Below are positions 31,588 through 41,237 of a stretch of DNA of 64,000 nt, piece by piece (within the stretch, counting starts at the first letter, position 1; each line of letters starts with the position of its first letter). Under the pieces are notes generated by a model that did not search any database, was not told the DNA's origin, and saw only the letters and a list, made by a program, of their open reading frames with translations. Position numbers and translations under genes: made by a program. The stretch comes from Eustoma russellianum (taxonomy: Eukaryota > Streptophyta > Magnoliopsida > Gentianales > Gentianaceae), in assembly GCA_036186865.1 (NCBI GenBank), contig AP025066.1, forward strand, positions 12,947,360 to 13,011,359, given 5' to 3'.

Positions 31588-33503
31588 AAGGCTGAACAAG
31601 AAGGTATATCGAGTCAAAGGCCTCCTCGTTTTGACGGTGAGTCTTTCATACTACGGAAACTTAGAATGACACTTTTTCTTATGTCCATTGATATAGAGTC
31701 AGGGTCAATTATAGAAGATGGCCCTTTTGTTCCTTCTAAGTTATCTACTGTTCATGGTGTCACACTAGAGGTTGTAAAACCGAAACAAGAATATACTAGT
31801 GATGACAAAAAGAAATTAAGTGTGAATGCAAAAGCCATGCAACTTCTTTTAAATAGTTTGAGTAAAAGTGAATCAAGTTCCGTGTCTAATTGCTCTAGTG
31901 CTCAAGAGATGTGGAGAATTTTAGGAATGAAACACTAAGGGACTAGTCAAGTCAAAGAGTCTAAAATAAAAATGCTTATGTCCACTCTTGAGTCTTTTAA
32001 ATTATTGCCCAATGAATCTATTATTGATATGGATTTACGCTTGACTAACATCTATAATTCTCTTGAGTCTCTTGGAAAAGATTTTCCTACACAGGAAAAA
32101 GTACAAAAGGTGCTAAGAAGTCTCCCATCCGAATGGGACCCCAAAGTCATAGCGATTGACGAAAGTAAAGAAACAAGATCAATAAAAATGGAGTAACTAA
32201 TCGGATCTTTAAAGGTATACGAAAACAAACTTACATTAAGTAAATCGGAATCAACGTCAAAACAAGGTAAGACTATTGCTTTTAAATCAAATGAATACGC
32301 CTCTACTACTTCCGATGATGTAGATGATAGTGATACTGAATCGGGCAATGATGACCTAATATTATTGGCTAAAGATTTGAGAAAATTTATGAGAAAGTCA
32401 TTTTACGAACAAACCTAAGGCTGTTTCGACTAGAAGAAATAAAAATAAAATTAATGATAAGGACATAAAGTGCTATGAATGTGGAAAACTTGGACACTTG
32501 TCATATGACTGCCCGAACAAGGACAAACAAACAAAGAAAAACCGTGACAAGGACTATAACAAAAATAGACCCATCTTCAAGAGGAGCTCTCAAGGCTTCC
32601 ACATGGAGTGATTCATCTGACTCTGAGGCTAATGATACTAAAGAAGAGACGGCACAAGTATGCTTTCCATCCAAAGCATCAAACGAGGTATCTTCTCATT
32701 TTGACTCTGATTCTAAACCTTCCTATGATGATTTGTTTAGTCAATATCTTGAAATGCATAAATTGACAAAGACTTTTGCAAAAGAGAAGAAACGATTAAT
32801 TGAAGGCAAGAAGTTGTTAGAATCTTCTAGCACGAACCTTGTTTCTCAGTTAAACGATTCAAAAGAAGAGTCATCTTGCATAATCAATGCATTGAAATCA
32901 GAGATATCATCATTAACAGCACAAAATAATGAAATAAAATCTGAGATTTGAAATTTGAAATCAAGGAATGCGGATTTAGAAAAAATGGTGAAACAGTTTG
33001 ACAGGGGTACAAACATGCTAGACTGCATCATCTCTTCACAAAAGCATGATAGCGGCAAAACCAGATTAGGATACATTGAGAAAAATGAGACACCAAGTAA
33101 ATCAACCAAATTAATTTCATCTTCATCTAAGAAAACAGATGCATTCAAGTCAAATGTGGTGCCTAAAAGGACGCCTAGATCCCCCCTACTTCATCTCATC
33201 GTGTTTCTTCTTCATATCATACAAGATATAATTATGTGTCGTATAGATATGAAAGGAAACCATTGATGCATACACAACATTCATTCAACATAAATGCATC
33301 ATGATCACGCACCATGCACACTAACACAAGAACATATCAAAACGACAACCATACAATGTTCACAATGGAATTCTCGCCAAAGGCCAAATGCATTTCCACC
33401 TAATGTGTATTATATTGCTTCTTCATCTATATTCTCACCATTTTTAAGACCTAGAAAGGTCACCCAAGTATGGATACCAACAGATACTTTTACAAAGGGG
33501 TGA
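31588..33503 (+). pseudogene. Cop1 Gag (UBN2 domain, CCHC knuckle, coiled coil)
   Basis: Pieces in several frames: EGISSQRPPRFDGESFILRK and the UBN2-like region (31588-31938), LPNESIIDMDLRLTNIYNSL and FPTQEKVQKVLRSLPSEWDP (31972-32196), the knuckle CYECGKLGHLSYDC at about 32471-32512, then an acidic patch (SNEVSSHFDSDSKPSYDDL), a coiled coil (32750-33000, with an in-frame stop at 32948) and the tail RPRKVTQVWIPTDTFTKG that stops at 33501-33503. The tail and coiled coil are the parts kept in CopN. Stops and shifts make it inactive. Confidence 0.82.
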
Positions 33504-33533
33504 AGAACTAACTCGTAAGGACCCAAAATAAAG

Positions 33534-33705
33534 GGTACCTAAATCATTGTTACACATTGCAGAGAACACATACATCTAAAGGTACATCAATCAAGTGGTT
33601 CCTTGACAGTGGTTNNNNNNNNNNGGTACCTAAATCATTGTTACACATTGCAGAGAACACATACATCTAAAGGTACATCAATCAAGTGGTTCCTTGACAG
33701 TGGTT
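33534..33705 (+). repeat. 81-bp direct duplication around a 10-N gap (assembly artefact)
   Basis: 33534-33614 and 33625-33705 are identical as far as I can compare them, both running from ggtacctaaatcattg to ccttgacagtggtt, with ten N at 33615-33624 between them. Two contig ends that overlap were joined as if separated. The true sequence probably has the 81 bases once. Confidence 0.88.
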
Positions 33706-34025
33706 GCTCGAGGCACATGACGGGTGATCCGAGCTTGTTTTCAAAGTTGAAGAATATTACAAAAGGCGGATCGGTGACCTTTGGAGAAAACAATGAAGGA
33801 ATAATCATCGGAAAAGGTACAATTGGAAGCCCAAGTACTCTTCAAATCTCCAACATCTTCTTAGTAAGTAATCTATCCTATAATTTGCTTAGCATCTCAC
33901 AGTTTCTTGATAACAGTTTTGATGTGTGTTTCACTCACCCATATTGCAACATAGTAAATAAAAACATAGAAACGATATTAAAAGGAAAAAAGAGAAGGAA
34001 ATATTTTTACACTTTCTATGGATGA
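33626..34025 (+). pseudogene. Cop1 protease and GAG-pre-integrase start
   Basis: Frame reads SKGTSIKWFLDSGCSRHMTG, the copia protease active site (DSG then CSRHMTG), then VTFGENNEGIIIGKG and LSYNLLSISQFLDNSFDVCF. It stops at 34023-34025. The active-site residues are intact. It continues in another frame as the NLWHKRLVHIGHLN block of the GAG-pre-integrase domain (about 34075-34125). The reading frame entering from Gag is uncertain because of the false gap. Confidence 0.82.
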
Positions 34026-34300
34026 CATGTTAGACGCTAAAGTTAAATGTTTTATGTCAAATGAACCTAACACAAATTTGTGGCATAAGCGATTAGTACA
34101 CATTGGGCATCTCAACGTTTGAAAAACTTCAACGAAAGAATCTAGTACGAGGATTGGCTAAACTTGAATTAGACAACTTTCAGTTGTGTGAATCTTGTAT
34201 TAAAGGCAAACAAACATGGAGTCACTTAAATCTAAAAATGAAATTAGCACATCCAGAGTGTTAGAATTATTACAAATTGACTTGTTTAGTCCTAGTCGTA
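34026..34300 (+). pseudogene. Cop1 GAG-pre-integrase and integrase N-terminus
   Basis: Broken remnants of the domain before integrase: NLWHKRLVHIGHLN (His pair), LCESCIKGKQT (Cys pair of the zinc finger, about 34185-34215) and a short LLQIDLFSPSRT segment that enters the catalytic core. It is cut at the CTAAG target of Gy3 and resumes at 43200. Frames change at least twice in this span. Confidence 0.7.
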
Positions 34301-34305
34301 CTAAG
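34301..34305. repeat. Target-site duplication CTAAG, left copy (Gy3)
   Basis: CTAAG precedes TGCTATAATCC and recurs at 43195-43199. Joining the flanks restores integrase coding across the site. Confidence 0.92.
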
Positions 34306-34410
34306 TGCTATAATCCTATTTTTAATTAAGGGCAAAAAGGTCAATTGGGCCTAATTAATTAGAAAACCTAATTTGACTATCAAATTTTCCCTAAACCCTA
34401 ATCAAATATC

Positions 34411-34420
34411 TATTTAAACT
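34411..34420 (+). promoter_or_regulatory. Candidate TATA box, Gy3 5' LTR
   Basis: TATTTAAACT about 105 bases into the LTR, followed by a pyrimidine-rich CTTCTCCCTCCCCTC that could hold the start site. The same sequence is at 41342-41350 in the 3' LTR. Judged by sequence only. Confidence 0.35.
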
Positions 34421-34843
34421 ACGCTTAGGCTTCTCCCTCCCCTCACAAAAACATACGCCGCTTCCACCAGGAAAAAAATAAAGAGAACGACCTTTCTCCT
34501 TCTTGGTTCAAACAACGCTGCCTCTTTAGGAAGAAATACTACCACTCGATCACGTTCTTCAACACGTATCAAATACCAGGTAGGTGCCCCCTTAACATCC
34601 GTTGAATGCAACAAACGATAATCTTTAATTTCCCTATAAAAAAAGGAGATCGTGCATTAGTATTAGTGTTTGTATAGATGCTTGATTATTAGATTATATG
34701 TATCTGTGATGAATTGTATGTCTGTATATATGATCGTATATGTATATAAATGAATGATGTATATTTCATATGAACTCGGGAAAGGATTTGATTTTTGATG
34801 TGCGTGTGAATACCGGAATCGTAGAAGGAGTGTTTGTGCCGGC

Positions 34844-34975
34844 GGCGCGTGGCCGGTGGTGGTGGGCTATGACCACGTGCTGCCGGATGGAGGAACAAGG
34901 GAGTTGAGGGGGGCTGAGGGAGGGGCAGCGCGTGGCCGGTAGTGGTTGGGCTATGACCACGTGCTGCCGGGTGGA
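34844..34975. promoter_or_regulatory. Duplicated G-box block in Gy3 5' LTR
   Basis: Direct repeat of about 83 bases, each copy with GGGCTATGACCACGTGCTGC. The CACGTG cores are at 34874-34879 and 34958-34963; the 3' LTR has them at 41797-41802 and 41880-41885. CACGTG is the core for plant bZIP and bHLH factors. A regulatory role is inference. Confidence 0.45.
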
Positions 34976-35420
34976 GGAATAAGTGTGAAAGGGGGGCTGA
35001 GCAGGGGTGGTGTGGGTCTGGTCAGTGGGGTGCTGGGGTGGGGGTGTTCGGTTTGGGGGGGACTGGAGAGGGCGGGTGGGCTTGGAGAGGGGGTGCGTTG
35101 TGGCGGGGGGGGCTGAGGGAGAGAGGGGGGCGGTTGAGAGGCAGGGGGAGGCTGAGGGAGAGAGAGGGGGGGCGGTTGAGAGGCAGGGGGAAATTGGGGA
35201 AGGGCGGGCAATCGGGGGGGGGAAGGAAGATCGACGGGGGGGAGAGCTGAGGGTGAAAAGAAATAGTAAAAAAAAGAATAAAGAAAAAGAAGAATAAAAG
35301 AAAAAGGAAAATAAAAAAAAGAATTGGGAAAAGGGGTGAGGTACAAGACCGCGGAAGCTGGGAAAAAAGGAGGAAAACAAAAGAAAAGAAAAAGAAAAGG
35401 AAAAAGGAGAATGAAGCAAA
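34865..35420 (+). other. Purine-rich strand block with G-runs, Gy3 5' LTR
   Basis: The plus strand is strongly purine-biased: runs of 4-8 G separated by short spacers up to about 35250, then A-rich with AAAAAGAAAAAG-like repeats to 35420. It is repeated at about 41820-42330. It could form G-quadruplex or triplex structures. Confidence 0.75.
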
Positions 35421-36279
35421 TGAAGGATTCCGTGTATGATTTCTGTGCATTCATTCATCACGACGTTGCATATATGATATGTTCTGTTCCGGTTCCGTTC
35501 TGTTCTGTTAGGATATGCGAGACGTAGTCGCATATCTGATCTTTCTGTTCTAGTTTCCGTTCTGTTAGAACCCGGGGTCATGCATTGCACGATTAGATGA
35601 ATGTTTCTCAGAAGGTAGGCTTATCATGCATCACGTATGTGGCATTGCATCTCACGCTCATTTGCACGACTATGTGTTTGGTTGTTTTAAGAAGATATGG
35701 ATCGTTATACGTTGTTTTAAGAAGTTCTGACCGTTGTACGTATTTGTGAAAACGTGGACAGTCTATTTTCGTATTAACGTACTTATATGTATTTCACTAC
35801 TGTCCTAAGCATGTATGATCTCACTTGGGCCGATGCAGGCAGGGTACCTACTTAGTGACGTTTTTGTCGCTCACACCGTTCGTTTTGTTTTTCTTGCAGA
35901 CGATTCAGGGTATGATTACATATGGGTTGGAGAAGATTCCGAGTGGGCCCAGTGGGACTCGTAGAGCTGTTGGGAGATTGAGGAACAAGAAATGAGGAAG
36001 TTTTATTTTATTTATTATTTCATTTGAGGACTTAGCTTAGGAATTTTATTTTACGAACTTTACGATGTCGTTTAGGGGATTTTGACTTGATGTGATTATA
36101 TATGATTTGGGGATTTTACTTTTGATTTAGGTTTCTGAATTGATTTATTTTGCTTCCGCAATCGAAATACTCTGTCGTTTTGATAAGTGCAGAGATTCGT
36201 ACAGACGCTTATATATCCCTCAGTGGAATACGGCGGGCGTACCGGCTCGACCTTAGGGTTCGGGATGGGGCGCTACAGG

Positions 36280-36291
36280 TGGTATCAGAGC
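36280..36291 (+). other. Gy3 primer binding site (tRNA-iMet)
   Basis: TGGTATCAGAGC, perfect match, two bases after the 5' LTR end. Confidence 0.93.
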
Positions 36292-36604
36292 CCAGCCTAG
36301 ATCTACTGCGGAAAACATAGAATTAAGAAATGATCTAGATGTAAGAGATGACTTAGAGCTAAGTTCTGATCATAGAGTAAGTTTGATTTAGACTAAGTTT
36401 GATTTTAGGACGTAAGTTATGATCTGAGACTAAGTTTGACTTAGAATAAGTGTGATGTAGACTAAGTGATGATTGGTCTGGGCACGGTTGGGTTTTATTT
36501 CCGCCTTATTTGTCTGTATTTGACTGTTTCTATTTCTTAAGTTTAATTATATATTTCTTGAAATGCCCTTGACCAAAACTGAAAAATTTCCTTGTAGTAG
36601 CAAA

Positions 36605-37670
36605 ATGCCGCCAAGAAGAGGAAATGGTGGAAACAGAAGAGGAAATCACTCAGATGACGGGCCTCCACCGCAGGTCGTGCTCCCTCAGGCCCTGACCGAT
36701 GCACTACTGGTCATGGCCCAAACTGTGGCCCAACAGAATCAGCAGCCACAGGCTCCACCTCCACCGCCACCACAGCATGGGATCCGATTTTACTATGGCG
36801 AGATGAAGAAGATCCATGCCCCGACATTTGCAGAGATCCGGAGGATGCGAACATTGGCTAGCAGAGATGGAGAAGTGCTTCAGGCTGACTCAGGTGCCTG
36901 AAGAGATCCGTGTTGATGTGGCCACACCACTGCTTAGTGGCAAGGCCAGTGAGTGGTGGGACGGCATCGTTCCCCGAATGCAGCCGCCCATCACCTGGGC
37001 TCAGTTCCTGGAGGCTTTCCGGAAGTATTATGTGCCCGAGACTGCTGTGTTAGAAAAGATGAGGGCCTTCAGTAGATTGCAAAGGGGAACATGACAGTAA
37101 AGGAGTATGCCGACACATTTCATGCTTTGGGGAAGTTTGTGCCTTCGGTTATGTCTGATAACCGAATGAAGATGCTCAAGTTTGAGGAAGGTCTAGACTC
37201 ACGTATTCAGTCCGCGATTGTGAATGCGGCATGAAGACGTTTGAGGAGATGCTCGACGCATGCTACAGGGTTGAGAGCGACTTCAGGAGAGTCGCAGCAC
37301 AGGACAGAAACAAGAGACCTCGAGAGGAGGTCAGTGGGAGTAGCACGGGCAGATGGGTGAAGATTGCCCGAAGACCTTTGGGACAGCCAGTTAGACCACC
37401 ACTGCCACCGAGGGAGGATCAGCAGTACGTACGCCCTCCACAAGCCACCGATGTGCAAGGAATGCAAACAAGCCTCATCATGGAGACTGTTATAAGAAGA
37501 CAGCTTGTTTCAGATGCGGAAAGGTGGGTCATATTATCAGAGATTGCCCCGATATGAAGACAGCGCCACAGCCTGAGGCGAGACCGCCACCGCCCAACAA
37601 GCCTCGGACAATGCTCGAGTTCACTCCATGACAGATGCAGACGTACAGGGTTCAAATGAAGTAGTGACAA
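36605..37670 (+). pseudogene. Gy3 Gag (capsid and zinc knuckles)
   Basis: Starts at MPPRRGNGGNRRGN (36605), then a Gln/Pro-rich stretch, then the capsid domain in a shifted frame (RMQPPITWAQFLEAFRKYYV, ASEWWDGIVP, LEKMRAFSRLQ) and MKTFEEMLDACYRVESDF. The knuckle tail CFRCGKVGHIIRDC lies at about 37506-37547 in a third frame. It ends with N-E-V-V-T at the Gag-protease intron. At least four one-base shifts and a stop around 37092 break it; in an error-prone assembly some may not be real. Confidence 0.8.
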
Positions 37671-37764
37671 GTATATTTAAGATTCACGCAATTCAGTTGT
37701 ACCTTCCTTTTTATATGTGCTTATACTTGCATATGTTATACCTATGTGACTCTGTGAACCTTAG
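37671..37764 (+). other. Putative spliceosomal intron between Gag and protease in Gy3 (94 bp)
   Basis: Exon GTG ACA A, then GTATATTTAAGATTC, ending GTGAACCTTAG before exon GT GTA ATT CTT GTA. Removal joins V-V-T-S to V-I-L-V at the same phase-1 codon as in Gy2, and Gy1 reads straight through there. The length is not a multiple of three, so unspliced RNA shifts frame. A T-rich tract (CCTTCCTTTTTAT) lies inside. Confidence 0.75.
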
Positions 37765-38395
37765 GTGTAATTCTTGTAAACAAAGTCCCAGCAAATGTCT
37801 TATTTGATAGTGGCGCAAGCCATTCGTCGCTAGGAGATTTGTGAAGAATCTTAATAAATGCCCTGAACGATTTGAGACTCCTTATCGGGTGATAGCCGCC
37901 GGAGACCAAGTAATTGTTTCCTATCATCAGTACCCAGGTTGCGCACTAAAGATGGAAGATCAGATTTTTGACGCGACCCTTATACCTATCCAATGAGCGA
38001 TTTTGATATAATTCTTGGGATGGATTGGTTGGCTCGTTATCACGCCAACATCGATTGTCGTCAGAAACAAGTTAATATCAAGGATCCCAGCCAGAAAGGA
38101 GCTTGTTTTTTCAGGGAAGCCCCAAGTTCACAGAAGGCGCCACAAAAGATCTACCTAACAGCGGCTCAGCTTATAAGGCGCTACGAAAGGGTAGAGAAGG
38201 TTTCCTTGTTTATGCCGTGGATCCCAGTGTCGGGCACCTTCTATCGACAAGATACCGGTGGTCAAAGAGTTCAAAGATGTCTTTCCAGATGAGCTACCGG
38301 GTTTGCCGCCCAATCGTGAGATAGAGTTCGAGATTAAGTTGGTACCAGGGGCAGAGCCCATATCTAAGGCTCCTTATCGTATGGCCCCGCCGAAT
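37765..38395 (+). pseudogene. Gy3 protease
   Basis: After the intron, VILVNKVPANVLFDSGASHS gives the aspartic protease active site. Then a shift; MSDFDIILGMDWLARYHANI and the Lys-rich strand follow from 37993, then another shift and the linker to RT (FPDELPGLPPNREIEFEIK, about 38280-38340; MAP block to 38395). The DSG is intact. Frames change three times. Confidence 0.8.
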
Positions 38396-38606
38396 TGAAG
38401 GAGCTCAAGGAGCAATTGCAAGAGCTACTAGACCGGAAGTTCATCCGACCCAGCTGCTTCACCATGGGGTGCACCTGTTCTATTTGTAAAAAAAGAAGGA
38501 CGGCAGTATGCGCATGTGCATCGACTACCGAGAACTAAATAAGATTACTATGAAGAACCAAGTACCCTCTTCCGAGAATTGAGGACCTTTTCGAACCCAG
38601 CTAAAG
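38396..38606 (+). pseudogene. Gy3 reverse transcriptase N-terminus (exon before intron)
   Basis: KELKEQLQELLDRKFIRP, then WGAPVLFVKKKDG, CIDYRELNKIT and PRIEDLF. It ends C-A-G C-T-A A-A-G (Q-L-K) at the intron donor. Single-base insertions disturb the SPWGAP and FDQ positions, so the frame is not open. Confidence 0.78.
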
Positions 38607-38675
38607 GTACGATTTATTTAAAAGAAACTTGAATTACCTTTATTGTGAACTGAGAACTTCCTTATATTCATTCAG
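38607..38675 (+). other. Putative spliceosomal intron in Gy3 reverse transcriptase (69 bp)
   Basis: Exon CTA AAG, then GTACGATTTATTTAA, ending TATTCATTCAG before exon GGT GCG AGG GTA TTC (G-A-R-V-F). Same phase-0 codon as the Gy1 intron (3400-3473), while Gy2 is continuous there. Unspliced RNA meets a TAA five codons in. The two introns share position but little sequence. Confidence 0.75.
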
Positions 38676-39770
38676 GGTGCGAGGGTATTCTCAAAGATTG
38701 ATCATCAGATAGGATACCACAACTGAGGATCAAGGCGAAGATATTGCAAAGACGGCCTTCCGAACGAGATATGGACAATTATGAGTTTCTGGTGATGCCT
38801 TTCGGAACTCACTAATGCCCCCGCAGCATTTATCGATATGAGAATACCACATTCAGGGATCAGCTGGATAAGTTTGTGGTGGTATTCATCGATGATATCT
38901 TAGTAATATTCGCTAGATGAAGAGAACATGAGATGCATCTGAGGACTGTTCTGGGAATATTACGGCCAGGAAAAAGCTCTTCGCGAAGTTTAGTAATGTG
39001 GAGTTCTGGCTACGAAGCGTATCTTTCTTGGGTCATGTGGTTTCTAAGGAAGGGATATCAGTAGACCCAAGAAGATTGAAGCAATTACCGCATGGCCGAG
39101 GCCAACAAACGTGACTGAGGTGCTGAGTTTTTCTCGGGTTGGCCATTATTATAGAAAGTTCGTGGAGGGTTTCTCGACTATTGCTGTACCTCTGAGCCGT
39201 CGACGCAGAAAGAAACAAAATTTGAGTGGACCCCTGATTGCGAGAAGAGTTTCACAGAATTGAAAAGAGAGGTTGACGAACTGCGCCCGTACTAGCAAAC
39301 CTCGGAGAAGGAGAATTTGTGGTGTACTACTGATGCTTCCAAGAATGGTTTGGGCTGTGTGTTGATGCAAGGAGGAAGGAGTTTATAGCTTATGCATCGA
39401 GACAGTTGAAGCCATATGAACAGAATTACCCGACCCATGATTTAGAGTTGGCTGCAGTAGTATTTGCTTTGAAGATTGGCGACACTATCTTTATGGAGAG
39501 AAATGTCAGGTATTCACGGACCATAAAAGTTTGAAGTACTTGTTCACTCAGAAGGAACTTAATATGAGACAGCGCCGTTGGTTGGAGTTGATCAAGGACT
39601 ACGATCTCACGATCAGTTATCATCCGGGCAAGGCTAATCGAGTGGCTGATGCACTGAGTAGGAAATCGAGTCACGCCCGACAGACCCCGTTGGAGAGAGA
39701 GATTGCAGAGTTTGATCTGGATATTGTTGACTCCACAGCAAATGTTCTGGCCACCCTAACCATTACGCCT
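38676..39770 (+). pseudogene. Gy3 reverse transcriptase palm to RNase H
   Basis: Fragments in order: GARVFSKI, the palm with VVVFIDDIL (about 38875-38905), FWLRSVSFLGHVVSKEGISV (39003-39070), the connection helix, RNase H TDASKNGLGCVLMQ (about 39330-39370), HDLELAAVVFALK (about 39437-39475), DHKSLKYLFTQKELNMRQRR (39515-39570) and GKANRVADALSRK (39628-39666). About ten single-base indels disrupt it. Catalytic Asp and Glu residues are visible in the pieces. Confidence 0.78.
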
Positions 39771-39777
39771 ACACTGG

Positions 39778-41193
39778 TTGAGAAAATTAAAGAAGCGCAG
39801 GTTGATGATGGCGTTACGAGATATCAAGCAGAGGTTGACTACTGGTCAGGTCGAAGGATTTCAGGTGTTGGGAGATGGGAGTCTTTGGTTCCAAGGAAGA
39901 TTATGTGTGCCCGATAATTATCTTAGAAGGGAGGTGCTAAAAGAGGCTCATAATACCAGACTTTCTATCCATCCAGGAGCCACCAAGATGTATAACGACT
40001 TGAAGAGAAACTATTGGTGGAGTGGTATGAAAAGACACATCGCGGAGTTCATAGAAAGATGTTTGGTGTGTCAACAGGTTAAGGCGGAACATCAGCGACC
40101 CGGAGGTCTAATGCTACCGTTAGAGATTCCCACGTGGAAGTGGGAGCATATCACCATGGATTTTGTGGTTGGACTCCCCAAGACTAGAAACAATAATGAT
40201 GCTATCTGGGTTATTGTGGACCGTTTGACTAAGTCTGCACACTTTCTTCCGATATCGATGGAGATGCCCTTGGAGAAGTTGGTGAAATTGTATGTGGACA
40301 GTGTTGTGAGCTTACATGGCGTTCCGGTGAGTATAGTATCTGATAGGGACTCAAGATTTACGTCGCGATTTTGGGAAGCATGTCAGAAGGCTATGGGTAC
40401 CGAGTTACTGAGTACGGCATTCCATCCTCAGACCGATGGTCAGTCCGAGAGGACTATTCAGACACTCGAGGATATGTTACGAGCATGTGCATTGGATTTT
40501 AAGGGAAACTGGGATGGCATGGTGAAACTAATTGAGTTCTCGTATAATAACAGTCATCACAGTGCTATTGGGATGGCACCCTTTGAGGCTCTATATGGAC
40601 GGAAGTGTAGGTCACCACTATATTGGGATGAGGTTGGTGAGAGAGCCATTACTGGTCCGGAATTGGTTGAGCAGACATTAGAGAAGATCAAGGTGATTCG
40701 TCAGCGATTGAAAGCGGCCCAAGACCGGAGTAAGAGTTGGGCTGATTTGAGGAGACGACCGTTGGAGTTTGAGGAAGGAGAGAAGGTGTATCTCAGAGTT
40801 TCACCTACAAAAGGGGTGATGAGATTTGGAGAGAAGGGTAAATTGAGCCCTCGATATGTGGGTCCCTTCGAGGTGCTCGAGAAGGTTGGAACTCTGGCTT
40901 ATCGACTTGCTTTGCCTCCAGCGTTATCGCAAGTGCACAACGTATTCCATGTGTCACAACTCAGAAGATATGTTTCTGATCCTAGCCACGTGTTAGAGGC
41001 GAGGCCCTTGAAAATAAGAAGTGATACGACCTATGAAGAGGTTCCAATAAAGATTGTGGATCGCAAGGAGCAAGTTCTAAGGCACCGAGTTATTCCGTAT
41101 GTGAAGGTTCAATGGAGTAATCACACCGAGAAGGAAGCCACGTGGGAGCTCGAAAGTCAGATAAGGGAGATGTGGCCTCGACTCTTCGACTAA
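39778..41193 (+). CDS. Gy3 integrase with chromodomain (open frame, 471 codons)
   Basis: The longest intact pol piece. Residues 1-50 are the linker after RNase H. The HHCC finger follows (HNTRLSIHPGATKMY, CLVCQQVK), then the DDE core (MDFVVGLP, VIVDRLTKSAHF, VSDRDSRFTSRFW, FHPQTDGQSERTIQTLE, all three acidic residues present), GPF region (GKLSPRYVGPFEVLEKV), LSQVHNVFHVSQLRRYV and the chromodomain (YVKVQWSNH, EATWELES, WPRLFD). It stops at 41191-41193, eight bases before the hairpin. The Met is only the frame start; the protein is normally cut from Gag-Pol. One residue is missing in GTELLSTAF, where siblings have an extra Arg. Confidence 0.85.
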   Translation: MRKLKKRRLMMALRDIKQRLTTGQVEGFQVLGDGSLWFQGRLCVPDNYLRREVLKEAHNTRLSIHPGATKMYNDLKRNYWWSGMKRHIAEFIERCLVCQQVKAEHQRPGGLMLPLEIPTWKWEHITMDFVVGLPKTRNNNDAIWVIVDRLTKSAHFLPISMEMPLEKLVKLYVDSVVSLHGVPVSIVSDRDSRFTSRFWEACQKAMGTELLSTAFHPQTDGQSERTIQTLEDMLRACALDFKGNWDGMVKLIEFSYNNSHHSAIGMAPFEALYGRKCRSPLYWDEVGERAITGPELVEQTLEKIKVIRQRLKAAQDRSKSWADLRRRPLEFEEGEKVYLRVSPTKGVMRFGEKGKLSPRYVGPFEVLEKVGTLAYRLALPPALSQVHNVFHVSQLRRYVSDPSHVLEARPLKIRSDTTYEEVPIKIVDRKEQVLRHRVIPYVKVQWSNHTEKEATWELESQIREMWPRLFD

Positions 41194-41200
41194 GGTACGC

Positions 41201-41220
41201 AAGTTTCGGGGACGAAACTT
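41201..41220. other. Stem-loop before polypurine tract (Gy3)
   Basis: AAGTTTCG-GGGA-CGAAACTT, 8-bp stem. The loop reads GGGA here, AGGA on the coding strand of the minus-strand elements. Confidence 0.75.
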
Positions 41221-41224
41221 TTTG

Positions 41225-41237
41225 TAAGGGGGGAGAA
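41225..41237 (+). other. Gy3 polypurine tract
   Basis: TAAGGGGGGAGAA directly before the 3' LTR start TGTTATAATCC. Confidence 0.88.

Larger units (their letters stand above)
34306..36277 (+). repeat. Gy3 5' LTR
   Basis: TGCTATAATCC (TGTTATAATCC in the partner) to GGGGCGCTACA. It contains a TATA-like TATTTAAACT at 34411, a repeated G-box block (34844-34975), the G-rich and A-rich purine tract (34865-35420) and TTCTGTT-type repeats near 35480. No supported gene; the long minus-strand frames over the tract are low-complexity. Confidence 0.93.

Noticed and set aside
33501..33533. Programmed frameshift at the Cop1 Gag end (AAAGGGGTGA)
   Set aside because: The downstream frame needed meets a stop at once, and the region borders the false gap, so no conclusion is safe.
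34766..35590. Minus-strand open frames of 274 and 285 codons (also 41590-42447) rich in Pro, Ser and Phe in both Gy3 LTRs
   Set aside because: They run antisense over a purine tract, where stops are rare by composition. The residue order is low-complexity and changes with each indel between the LTR copies.
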